64,000 nt of DNA, taken from Cardinalis cardinalis. Lineage: Eukaryota; Chordata; Aves; Passeriformes; Cardinalidae. The stretch lies in the NCBI GenBank assembly GCA_014549065.1, contig JACDOX010000112.1, positions 1,697,347 through 1,761,346 of the forward strand, given 5' to 3'. Positions 39,456 through 50,830 of the stretch are shown here, piece by piece. The translations under genes were made by a program, and so were the position numbers. Within the stretch, counting starts at the first letter, position 1. Each line of letters starts with the position of its first letter. The notes beneath the pieces were generated by a model, which was not told where the DNA came from, did no database searches, and worked only from the letters and a program-made list of their open reading frames with translations.

Positions 39456-40979
39456 TACCTGTTTTCTTTTTTGCTCTGTGAGAATCACTTCNATTGAAAT
39501 ACAAGCCTTGGTAAAAAATCAACAGTTGTATAATGGGAAAGGTTTTCTTGCCTTTTTTTAGGAAATGAGACCTAGATGGCTGCTTTTGTCCTTATGTCCA
39601 TTCCTTTCTGGATGTAGTCTGAAATAATTTTCTGCTTTCACTCTGATTTTAAAGAGAGGCAGATCATAACGCTCTGCAAATGTCATGAGAGCTGATGTCA
39701 GGGTGGAAGACAGGAGCCCAAAATAGTGGAAAGAAAATAATCTCTGCCAATGGATTACATGGTACCAACACATCGGAGAAACAGAACATCCATAGGCTGA
39801 TCACCTGCAATGAGCATCTGTCTTAGGAGATGTGGGGACAGATGGTTTGAGGGGTTACACAGGGTTGTTTCTGCCAAGTCATTTACAGAAGGTGTCAGAT
39901 TACGTTGTATGAGCTGATGCAAAGATTAATAGCCAAACTTTTGCCTTTTGCTTGGGAAGCACATTTGTTTTTACCTCTTGTAATAAACAACAACAAGTAG
40001 TAAATTTTTAATTGAGCTGTTACACGCTTTTGTCACTTATGAACTTGACAGCACAGACAGAGGCCAGGTCTTGGATGCTGGGCAGGGAGTTGTGCTAAAA
40101 CCAGTTGGTACAGCAGAATCAGCACAGAGCCTGTGCCTGCCCCGCCACAGTGATCCTGCTGCCAGGTCATTCTGCTGCTAAAAAATCCCCTAGAAGCAGA
40201 AAAGCAGAAAATGGATTTTGAAAGGACTCTTTTCTCTGAAGTAAGAGTTATTTACAGCATTTAAAGGGATTATNAGAAATGAAACTCTCTTTTAAAAATA
40301 CGTTCAAAACACTGCAGGCTTCCAGCTGCCCTTGACAAGAAACTTCATCTAAAAATAATTTTCTAAACTGTGCTTCCAAGAATCAAAGATTCGCATCTGT
40401 CAGAGCTATAAATTTTTCCTCTTTTACACTTCCTTTTTTTTGTCTAGGAAGGCTGAGAGAGGCATGTGGAATTAGTTATTGTCAATTTTGGTTTGCTAGT
40501 AGGGATTCTNTCCTGACACAAAACTGAGGCTCTTACTGTGTCCATAGCTCCAGCAGCATGAGGAGAACATGCATGAATCAGCAAATTGGGTGAAAATTGC
40601 ATCCTCCACTGTGGTGTTTTAATGGCATACCACTGCTGTGCCCCAAAGAGCTGAGTGTTACAACCTAAAAGCCAGGCACAAGTACCTTCATTTCCTGGCT
40701 ATGTGTGTGCCACCTGGTCTGTTTAGGGCAGTGGGTGAGGAAAGGACGTGGAAACCTCTCTGATCTGATGCTCAGAGCCAGGACAGACTTACCTTGCTGC
40801 CTTTCCACGTGCCTTAAATTAGAGCACGAGCAATTGGTCCTTCGACTTTGCTCCTCTGCTGCACAATAAACCAAGGGGAAGGCCTGCTCAAACAGCAGGC
40901 ACAAGGTGCCACCAGCTGCCTGCCTTTTAGTCATCCCTGTCCTCCAGGTAGGGATTAATTAACAGTTGAGGGAAAGCTG
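39456..40979. other. PSMG3-TMEM184A intergenic interval
   Basis: About 1.5 kb with no coding signal; it includes an alternative poly(A) signal for PSMG3 near 39,984. Confidence 0.6.
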
Positions 40980-41260
40980 CCTCTGCCACCCAGGCAGAGC
41001 TCTTGCCCTCGGACCTGTGCTGGGTGGGGGGCAGCGGCGTCGGGCCGCGGCTTTCCATCCGTGTTTGCTTTCCGGGCGTGGGTGCCGAGCACGGCGGACT
41101 GGAAAGGTAAGTTGGGAGGCTTTTCTGAGGGAGACAAAGCCCGACCTGCTGCTCCAGCTCCCGNGGGGCCCGGGGCGCAGGGAGGGCGCTGACAGGGTGA
41201 GCCGGGCACAGCCAAGGGGTGCGGGTAAGGTAAGCGAGGCGCCGGCCAGCCTGGGGCACA
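40980..41260 (+). promoter_or_regulatory. TMEM184A: GC-rich 5' region and candidate noncoding exon of TMEM184A
   Basis: CG-rich sequence starts near 40,980. It contains an excellent donor, GGAAAG|GTAAGT at 41106/41107, which would close a noncoding first exon. A second donor, AAAGG|GTGAGT at 41953/41954, lies beyond the minisatellite and could mark an alternative first exon. Both would splice to the acceptor at 44837-44838 just before the ATG. Assignment is inferred from position and splice signals only. Confidence 0.55.
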
Positions 41261-41299
41261 GCGAGGGCTACTGGGGGCTGGCAGGGAGAGTGGGGCGCT

Positions 41300-41822
41300 G
41301 GTGGGAAAAGTGGGGTGCTGGTGGGAGCCGGGAGCAACAAGGGTGACTGCGGCAGTGATGGGAGCCGGGAGCAGCGAGGGTAAGCGGGGCAGTGGTGGGA
41401 GCCGGGAGCAGCGAGGGAAGCGGGGCAGTGGTGGGAGCCGGGAGCAGCGAGGGAAGCGGGGCAGTGGTGGGAGCCGGGGAGCAGCGAGGGTGACTGGGGC
41501 AGTGGTGGGAGCCGGGNNNNNNNNNNNNNNNNNNNNNNNNNNNNNNNNNNNNNNNNNNNNNNNNNNNNNNNNNNNNNNNNNNNNNNNNNNNNNNNNNNNN
41601 NNNNNNNNNNNNNNNNNNNNNNNNNNNNNNNNNNNNNNNNNNNNNNNNNNNNNNNNNNNNNNNNNNNNNNNNNNNNNNNNNNNNNNNNNNNNNNNNNNNN
41701 NNNNNNNNNNNNNNNNNNNNNNNNNNNNNNNNNNNNNNNNNNNNNNNNNNNNNNNNNNNNNNNNNNNNNNNNNNNNNNNNNNNNNNGGAGCAGCGAGGGA
41801 AGCGGGGCAGTGGCAGGGCCTG
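41300..41822. repeat. 36-38-bp minisatellite interrupted by an assembly gap
   Basis: Units of the form AGCCGGGAGCAGCGAGGG + (TA/A/TGACT) + GCGGGGCAGTGGTGGG repeat at least five times from about 41328, reach the gap at 41517, and resume with one more unit after 41786. Unit lengths are 36, 37 and 38 bp. Degenerate relatives extend left to about 41,255. On the minus strand the 36-bp unit reads as a 12-residue repeat rich in Pro, Ala and Ser, explaining the long antisense open frames here, which are not genes. Confidence 0.9.
41517..41786. other. Assembly gap (270 n)
   Basis: A run of 270 undetermined bases lies inside the 36-bp minisatellite. The true array length is therefore unknown, and the gap probably reflects a collapsed or unassembled repeat. 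Confidence 0.97.
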
Positions 41823-41953
41823 CGGCCAGCAGGCGGGCAGGGCTGGGACGGTGTTCGGAGGAGGAGTCTGCAGCGGTGCAGGTGGAGGAGGGTACGGGGG
41901 ATGCAGAGACAGGTGCACAGCGGCCAGACTCCCTCCCGGAGGAGCCCNAAAGG

Positions 41954-44838
41954 GTGAGTAGGGCCCTGGGGGGAGCACGGCAGCTGGGGGAAACACCATA
42001 AATCAGGGTTGACCCAGCCATTGGTTCTGAGCACCTGTGGGAGCCGCTGGGAGGGCAGAGCCTCCGGTAGGAGCCCTGTGCCTGCGTCATCCGCTCCTCC
42101 AGATGGGCTTCAGAGAGGGCTCGATGCTGCCCTGCCGCGATTTGTNGCTGTGCGCTGTAGGTCCTTCCCCCTGAGTGGCCTGATGGTGGTGCGGAGAGGC
42201 TGGTCCCGTGAATAACCCGAGTGTCCTGGCTTTATCCGACAGCAATCAGGAGGCAAGGCATGTCTCCTGCTCTGCTGGGGCTAAGCCTGGATGCTCCCCT
42301 CCCCAGGATGTGGGTCAGGGATCTCAGAGGCGGTGCTGGGGGGCTGCAAGGGCTCACCTTTCCCTGGTGACTTGCTTCACCCCACAGGGGGCTGCCACTG
42401 AGGTGGGGATTTGTCCAAAGTGCTGCAGGACACAGGGAGGGATGTGAGCTGGGAGTTTGGGCTCTGGCAGCCTGCAGATGGAGAGGAATCCCTGGCAAGG
42501 TTAAAGCCCCATTTGCAGGTGGCCTCCCTGAANACAAGCTTCACTGCTCAGTTTATCTTTTCAGTTCTCGCTTAGCATCTCTAATATCCCAGGGAGTGCA
42601 TGTAACAGGTAGACACTNTATGGCAGGTACCTGCAAGGTGTCTGAAAACAGACAGATTGGATATGGCTCAGTCCCATCGAGGAGCTGAATTTTGCAGCTG
42701 GTATTATTCCGGGTGTCTCCTTGCTGCCTTTGTTTTGGAAGCAAATGGCTCTCTGGCTGCATTGAATTGCCTGACTACCTTGCACGGCCGGGATCTAATT
42801 ACCTGTGGAGCTGGGAGCCCTGTCTGTGAGCGGCACCGAGGCTTTTGCTTTTAATGACTTGTTCTGCAATGTTCAGAGTGTGACAATGTCGGGGAGGCTG
42901 CCAGGACTGGCTGTCGGTGCCACTGTGCTCGCACCGCGATGGCTGGGAAAGTTAATAGGAGATGGGATGTCTTGGGCCAAGTATCTGTGGCACAGCACTG
43001 GGCTGAAAACAGAATAAATGGATCTAGTGAAAAGCACAGCTCTCTGCTGTGTCTTGGGGAGTAAGCTGGATCACTAGAAAAGTGAGTAGAAAAACACAGC
43101 TAGAAAGAGTGAGCTTTCATCCTGCTCTGTCACGATGCTCTGGCAGAGGCAAAGCGTGGCCAAATGCAGCCATTTAGCCCCAGCCAGCAGCAGGGCAGCC
43201 CCCAGAAAGAGTGAGGAGTGNTTGGGGAACGAGGCACAGCTGGACTCTCATCTCCTTCCCCGTGCCACGAGCTATCTCCGTCCTCCTGTTAATGTTTACA
43301 AGGCAGGTCCGGCAGCATCCAAGTCTGTCCAAAGACCAGCTCCCGCCCCGGCTTTCCCGGGATCCTTTTTCCTGCTGGCCGGGGCAGGAGCCCAGGCCGG
43401 TGTTAGGGAGGAGGAACGCGGCTCCCTGCTGGCTGTGTAACACTATCGGCCGCGCTGCTGTCCCCGCAGCCAGCTCCGGCTGCGCTCCCCCTCTCACAGN
43501 GCAGGTACTCGGGGTGAGCGGCTGGGGCCTCGCCAGCTGCCAGCCGGGCNTCTCCGCTTACACGGAACGCTGCCAGAGCCGGGGAGAGGTATTTTTAGGG
43601 CTGTTGATCTGACACCAGCTGAGTTTGCTCTCCCGTGAGGTTGGGGTTCGGTGAGAGGGCAGAACAGGGAGCTGCAGGGTCAGCTCTTGCTTTGGTTTGT
43701 TTTCAGTGTTTAATTGGACTGAGGTCATTCTCTACCACTCTTATCTGTGGCAGATATTTTTGTGCTTCTCTCCTGTTCATGCTTACAGTTTTACTCCAGG
43801 TGATAGTTACCCAGCAGCTAAAATATTTGTTTATTAACAATGCGCTGAGAAGCATCTGAATTGTTAGAGTTCAGCCTGCAGGTTGTTGGGTTTTTAAACC
43901 GCTATTGTTAGACTTGGGGAAAAAGCAGCTTTCCACAGATTAACAGAAAGAAAACCCAAACNTGGCAGTTTATGCATCTGTTGGCCTTGAGATATGAAGC
44001 TGCCCTATAAATAATTGCTTATTATTAGGTTGGTCCTTGCTGTCTGTAACCACAGGGTACACGGTGTCCGTATGCCCAGCCACCCTCTGCACCAGGAATG
44101 CTCAGTGCCTTGGGGCAGCNGGCTTTGAGGAGCACTCACTGAGCAGGGAGATGCCATAGCTCTGCCTCTGGCATGGCAGGCTTGTTCCCTTGGGCTTCAT
44201 TTGGGTGCAGGAGGAACTGCTGGCTGTCCTTCAGGTCTTGGGGTTGGCACTACTGGCACACTGACACCCCCACAATCCCAAAATAACTGGGTGAAGAATG
44301 TGGGTGACACCAAATGTCTGGTTTCGTGGGCAGCCCCAGGCTTTCCACCAGCAGGCCACACAGGATAAAAGNAGCCAAATTTGGGGGTGGAGGGGGGAAC
44401 TTGGGAGCCCTGGGCTCCCAAGGAAGATGACACAAGTGAACTGATGGCTTGTTGTAAAGGACTCTTTATTATCCTGGGTGAGGGATTGGTTTAACCCTTA
44501 AGTCTCTGGTTTCTGATGGAAAAGTTGCACAGATCATTCTGTTTCAAGTGGGAGTGATTCCTGAGAAAGCAAGGAGCCAAGCTGGGAAGGAGAAGTGTGT
44601 CTTTTGGGAGACATGGAAACTGCATAGACCTCCTCAGGGAAAAGAGGGTCTGCTCCTGAAGGATATTTGCATTTTCCTGCTGGGAGAAGCAGATCATGGC
44701 AAAGGGGCTGGTTTGGGTGAAGGACACCCTGGGGAGGAGATAAACCTCACAGGAGGTTTGTACATGCTGTGTGGGCTGGGAAATCTGCTGGGACCTTGCC
44801 TGTCCTGCACCACTCCCCTTCCCTCTCCCTCCCTGCAG
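41954..44838 (+). other. TMEM184A: Probable first intron of TMEM184A
   Basis: No coding exon fits here. The stretch is moderately GC-rich on the left and ends in the pyrimidine-rich acceptor CCCTCTCCCTCCCTGCAG at 44838. CG-rich patches at about 43,260-43,580 could hold an alternative first exon. Nothing else is recognised. Confidence 0.5.
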
Positions 44839-47800
44839 ATGAGTAATGCCACACGTGCTGTGNCCTCTCCCGTGGCACCTGGCACGCCGGAGCCTGGCAC
44901 AGCAGCCAGGCTGGCCTCAGCCCCACCATTCTCAGCTGTTGCCCTGCTCACGGCTGCCCACAACACCTCCCAGGAGGGCCAGCAGCTTTTCCTGACCACC
45001 ACAGCAGCACAAGTCATCTCTGGGATCTTCGTGTGGTCAGCACTCATCGTCACCTTCCACCAGGTACGGGCTGCAGCAGAGGTGGGGCTCAGCACAGGGG
45101 TTGACATGAGAGCAAAATAATTGATTGCCCCCAAGTNCATTGCAAATTACTCAGCTCTGGGTAAGTATTTCTTCCTGTTGCTGCCAGGAGGTGATATCCC
45201 TGCTGTCAGGGGCCTGGTGCTGGCAGCTCATGAGGATGGACTTTGCCCACGCTCTCCCCAGGTGGTTGCCAGAGCCAGGAGAGGCTGCAGGGATTNGCAC
45301 TGCCCAGAGGCAACACCCAGTGGGGCATTTTGTGTGTTTGGGGTGCACAGCACCAGCTGCCTTGAGGCATTCCCTGGGTGGGCATGGTTTAGGGGGTGTG
45401 CAGGTCCATGCTGCTGAAGGCAGCCCTGGGGCAAGCAGCTGGCTCCAAGCACTGGGATGAGGCTGCACAGGGGAGGGCACNTTCCTCACACAGCCCAGGG
45501 AAGAAACCTGATTTCCACATGTTCCCATGCAAGGGATGGGCCCAGGGAGTGGGATGGAGCCTGCTGCGTGTGTTCACTGAGATGGGTCTGTGGTGGGAAG
45601 CTGGCAGAGCTCTCACCCCTGAGAGAAGGGGTAGCACAGCACCCCTGTGCCTTGGGGGTTCCCATCCTGACCTATGGCAGCCACAACTCTGCATGCTGGG
45701 CACTTTGCAGATCTACACACACCTGAGGAATTACACCATCCCCAAGGAGCAGCGCTACATCATCCGCATCCTCTTCATCGTGCCTGTCTACGCCTTCGAC
45801 TCCTGGCTCAGCCTCCTCCTCCTCGGCAGCCACCAGTACTACGTCTACTTCGACTCGGTGCGGGACTGCTATGAAGGTGAGCACAGCATCTGCTCAGCAC
45901 AGAGGCTGAAGGCAAAGCAGGGCTCTCATGCTGCTGACCTGTCTCTGGAACATCTTGTGTTGTGAAGTGGCAAATCTCCATTGCTTTCACTTCCCNCTCT
46001 CCCTTCCTCCATGAAGAAAGTTTCTCCTTCCTTCTCTGTTGGCAACAGGGAGGAGATGCCCCACAGACAAACACAAGCTGCTGCCTTTCCAAGACACAGG
46101 CTTGGAGGCACCCCAGCACCACATTNCTGGGAAAGAGGTTTTCTGGCTGCCTGTGGGGTAGAAGTGCAGCTTCTGTAAAACATGAGGCAGATGAAACTGG
46201 GCACATGGGGTGTGTTGAAGTGCAAGGGAAACTTGTCAGGGTTAAGGATGTTTTTCTACCGTGGTCTGTTTGGGTATTTGCATTACTTCAGGTTTGGTGT
46301 ATGTGAAAAATAAGTGGTGGGCATGTCCAAGAAAACCGTTCAGGACCTGCTGCTTGCTGGCCACCAGCCATTTGTGCTGCCCCTTAGCAATTTTGAGGTA
46401 CTTCCATGTGGATGGTCCCTGGTTAGACAGTGTGTGCCCAGAGGAGCTGCTGTGTCTGTAATGGATTCTGTGCACATAGTGCAATGTGTCTGACTCCACT
46501 TGGGTGTNGGATAGATTTGACCTGCTGCTCCTCTCACTGGGCTCCCACCCACCAGCATCCCAAATCTTGATGCAGTGCCANGTTGGATGAGGGAACACCT
46601 GAGCAGGAAGGAATGTGAGATGCAACAACCCCCTCCAGGACTTCCATCAGTCCTGCTGATCCTGTCTGCCCTTGCCTTGGCAGCTTTTGTGATTTACAGC
46701 TTCCTGAGCCTGTGCTTCGAGTACCTCGGAGGGGAGAGCACCATCATGACAGAGATCCGAGGGAAGCCCATTGCGTAAGTCCCAGCATCCTGGGAGTTCC
46801 TCCTCCACCCACTTTCCCCACCNAGCACCCCCAATGGCATCTCTCTGCCTTCTGCTTCCAGGTCCAGCTGCTTTTANGGGACCTGCTGCCTTCAGGGTAT
46901 GTCCTACTCCATCGGGTTCCTGCGCTTCTGCAAGCAGGTGGGCACCCCGTGGGGAGCATCGAGTCCACTTCCCTCACATGAGGGCTCTCTCAGAGGCAGG
47001 TTCCTTCCCCACTGCCCTGCCAAGGGGGCTTAGCTTCATTATTCACTTAAGATGCTGGATTTGGAGGCTTTTTTCCTCTGAGGGAGGNAGGTCACCAGCT
47101 TGCTGGCACCTGGCCAGCAGCAAGGCTGCTTGCTGTCCTTGCCTCTGACTCACTGCTGAGTCAGGGTCTCCTCCCACTGCAGAACTCAGATTGCCATCTC
47201 TGTCCAGTCCCAGGTTAGCCTGGATGCTGTCTCACTCTCCAGGACTGCACTGTGGGCTGAATCCTGTTGCCTGTCCGTCCCCAAGCCCTCTGGTCCCCCA
47301 CCTTGGNCTGGCTATGCTGCCTTCTGAGAGCTACCTTCTGGAAAACCCATTTCCTCACATCTGCAGACCTTGTGCTGGTTCATATTTCACCCCAGAGCAC
47401 TTCTCCCTCCTCTGTGTGTGTCCCTGGAGCAGAGGGGTGGGATGTCCTGCTGCCCATGGTACACTGTGTCTCTCCCCTGTGCAGGCCACGCTGCAGTTCT
47501 GCATTGTGAAACCCCTCATGGCAATTGTCACCATCATCCTGCAGGCGTTTGGGAAGTACCACGATGGAGACTTCAAGTGAGGATGCTGGCTGGGGCTGGG
47601 NGGGATGAATGGGAGAGGATGGATCCCTGCTCCATCACCAGTGTGTCCTGCCAGTCTCCTCAGGAAGGTGCTCCATGGATAGTGAGAGCACTGTGAGCCC
47701 AAAGTGCTGGGGAACAGAGACTCACTGCCCCCAAACAATAAAGGGACAAAACTCCTGTGAGTCATAATAAATAAAAAATAAATAAAATGAGGTCCCACCA

Positions 47801-49104
47801 GGAGAGGAGAAGCTGTTACCTCTGTNCTCCTCCCCCTCCTGGGCTGTGTTCTCTCCCACAGCAAAGCTATGCACCCTCCCCTTCCCCATTGATCTCTCTT
47901 TGCCCCCAGCTGCACCTTCTTTGCTCCCCATAGCCCAGGGCAGCAGCTCTCTCTCTCTCTGCCTGCAGTGTCCACAGTGGATACCTCTACATCACCATCA
48001 TCTACAACTTCTCTGTCAGCCTGGCCCTTTACGCCCTTTTCCTCTTCTACTTTGCCACCATGGACCTGCTGCGCCCGTTTGAGCCGGTCCTCAAGTTCAT
48101 CACCATCAAGGCCGTCATCTTCCTCTCCTTCTGGCAAGGTGGGTCCCACCATGGACACCCAGTGCTTCTCCTCCCATAGCCCCACCTGGATCAGGGGTGC
48201 AGAAGCAGAACTGATCCCTCTCCCTTCCCCCACACAGGGACACTGCTGGCAATCCTGGAGAAATGTGGGGTGATCCCTGAAGTTCAGATCATCGATGGGA
48301 AGGAGGTGGGAGCTGGGACAGTGGCTGCTGGCTACCAGAACTTCATCATCTGCATTGAAATGTTCTTCGCTGCCATTGCCCTGCGCTACGCATTCACCTG
48401 CCACGTGTACAGGGAGAAGAAAGAAAACTCAACAGGTAACTCTTCCTCACTTCTTCCTTTCTGCAATGACTAAGGAAAGAGGAAACCTCCCTTATTTTAT
48501 TAGTATCCCATTACTAATGGGATGCTAAAAGCTACAAGAGGAATTTCTTTATCCTGTACTTCATGCATTTCTTCTCCCTCTTCCCTCATGACACCCATAA
48601 GCTAAAACAATGGGGCATGTAAGGAGACCTTGATGTGGCTGGGCAGGATTAGGGGATGGTGGTATAACCTACATGCTCTTGGAGAGGATCTGTCCTTTGG
48701 AACATGGAGCTGGGATTGCCTTCCTTCTCCTTGGAACTGAAGTGGTCCACAACGAGCCCCTGATCTTGAATTTCCAAGTAGAAGTGTCTTGGATNGCTTG
48801 TGCTCATTGACTGTCTGCTGTCCCATCACCCTCCTGCTCTCCCTGTTTTGCAGCAAACCTTGCCCCGATGCAGAGCATCTCGAGTGGGCTGAAGGAGACC
48901 ATCAGCCCCCAGGACATTGTGCAAGATGCCATCCACAACTTCTCACCTGCATACCAGCACTACACCCAGCAGTCGATGCAGGAGGCAGAGCGCAAAGCGC
49001 CGGGGGACAACGGGCACGTGGCCTCCAAGATGGATGGACAGAGCAGCAGGAAGAGCAAAAACATTGAAAAGAGAATGCTAATCCTGTCAGATGAGGAGCT
49101 GTAG
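44839..49104 (+). CDS. TMEM184A: Transmembrane protein 184A, eight coding exons
   Basis: Coding exons 44839-45063, 45711-45876, 46684-46774, 46862-46937, 47485-47576, 47969-48138, 48238-48435 and 48854-49104 sum to 1269 nt: 422 residues plus TAG, against about 413 in human as I recall. All junctions are GT-AG and keep frame. The protein has a variable N-terminus with NxT/S sites at N3 and N42. About seven membrane segments follow, near residues 54-74, 89-110, 132-150, 189-211, 222-247, 257-283 and 303-325, then a cytosolic tail with SPQDIVQDAIHNFSPAYQHY. Family knowledge: it belongs to the OST-alpha/TMEM184 (DUF300) family and has been described as a heparin receptor in vascular cells and a membrane-trafficking protein in Sertoli cells. 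The start codon is the first base after the exon acceptor. Two unresolved bases fall in codons 9 (NCC) and 166 (TAN, presumably Tyr). It lies head-to-tail with PSMG3 and converges with MAFK. Confidence 0.96.
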
Positions 49105-50830
49105 GAGGTATCAGAAGAGACACTGACACTGAAGAGGTNTTAACCCATGCAGAGGGGAGGTGTCTTGAGGCTGAGACAGCCTGGGCTAATCAGAATACTG
49201 AGAAGCCAGGAACTCTATCCAAAAAGCCAGTCTCTCAAAGGGAAGATGCAATAACCCAGAAAAGGTTAAGTGAAACAGTGCCAGCTTCTGCTGTCATGGA
49301 TTGTGTTGGACCCTGTGTTGCAGCCTGGGCTTTGCTGCCCCACTGCTGCTGTCTCTCTGCCAGCCCTGTGCCAATGCTGGGGGATGCCAGGCAGGGAGGG
49401 GAGCCGGGGTGCAGGACAGACCCGCCGCCCTCGCCCTACTCTTACCTCCAAGCAGTGCTGAGGCCTGAGAGAAATGCTTTTCTCAGCACAGTTCTGCTCT
49501 AGTTTCTCCCAATTTGAGTAAAAAATGATCTCCAAGGGCTCCGCGGAGAAAACCAGCCCAGGAAGGTGACTTCGCTTCACCTCAAAACCCGGTAAAGGTT
49601 GAAAGACGTCATTCCTTATTTTTACANCTTTCCCCCTCTCCTTCTCACAGCAAAGCTTATAGAGATGTGCAAAAGATCTTACATGGAGANAGAGTAAGCC
49701 ATCCTCTTCTCCCTCCAGATGTGGATGTAGCTGTCCAAGTAACTCCCCTGGGAGTGTGGCAGGACCTCACTGGGACTAAGCAGAGGTCTGCAGCTGCATC
49801 TCTGAGAGCTGCCGGTGACAGAAGTGCTTGTTTATGTCTAAACCAGCTTATCTCTGAACGGATCAGAAGTTAAAAGGGATTCCAGCTTCCTTATCAGAAT
49901 CTTTATTAGGGAACCAGACTGTGACTGGTGGTGGTAGGAATTCACTTACTGGGAACTGTCTGTTCCTCCCAACCCTTCCCTATTCCCCATCCCTGGGCTT
50001 TGCCTGACCTGTGGGAAGGCAAGCAGGAGCTGAGCCCAGCTTGGTGACCATGGTGAGGGTAGAGAGATGCTGAGGGATGTTGCCACATGGGGCAAAACCA
50101 CAGGCAAGGGAAGACTTGTGTATGGAGGGATGCTCTTTGTATCAGTGATGGTGAGCTCATATCCTTCTGTTAAGATTTCTTCTCCTTTCTTCCCCAATTT
50201 TTAGTCTAAATTCTATTCTCCTGTTAATGAGATGATCCCTGNGAATGAACTTGGGCACTGGTTAGGTAGTTGTCTGGGATGGTAACTGGCTAGTGGAAGG
50301 ATGAAGGCAAATCTATAGCCTCAGGTTTGCAGTCATGTGGCAAACAAACCAATGGATAAGTCTTGGAGCCCTTTTAAACGCAACTCATAGAATTTGGATC
50401 TTTTTTTTTCCCTGCTCTTAAGCTGCAAAATGTAAATCACAACACAAAATTATTTATTTTTTTTTCTAATAAACAGCAATTTCTAGCACAGAGCAAGCAA
50501 GCATTTTCACTGAGCTCAGCAAGCAAAGCCCACGATCTGCCTGTTCCTGCTATAATGCTGATGCTCTTAAGCTTAACGTCCTCCCTGCCCCTCAATGCTG
50601 GCCCAGCAGAAATACCTGCACACGCAGCACCCTGCACATTTTGGCATTCCTACAGGATTTGTGCTCATCTTTTTCACTCCACAAAGAANGTGTGTGTCTC
50701 CTGCTTCCTCTCCTTGCACAGCACCTCTTCCAACCCTCACCTAAGCTGGTTCAGAGGTGCTGGATCTGGTTTACCTAAGCTAAGCCCAGACTTCAGCACC
50801 AATAAATCAAGCTCTGTTTATTATTATTAT
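49105..50830 (+). other. TMEM184A: TMEM184A 3' UTR and poly(A) signals
   Basis: Following the TAG at 49102-49104, plus-strand AATAAA hexamers occur at 50468-50473 and 50801-50806. Either could end the transcript; the second is followed by a T-rich tract. No other coding signal is seen. The boundary is inferred. Confidence 0.5.

Noticed and set aside
40927..42090. Minus-strand open frame of 387 codons
   Set aside because: It runs through the 270-n gap and the 36-bp minisatellite; the open frame reflects repeat composition.
47355..48404. Minus-strand open frame of 349 codons
   Set aside because: Antisense to TMEM184A exons 6-8 and their introns; no domain and contains unresolved bases.
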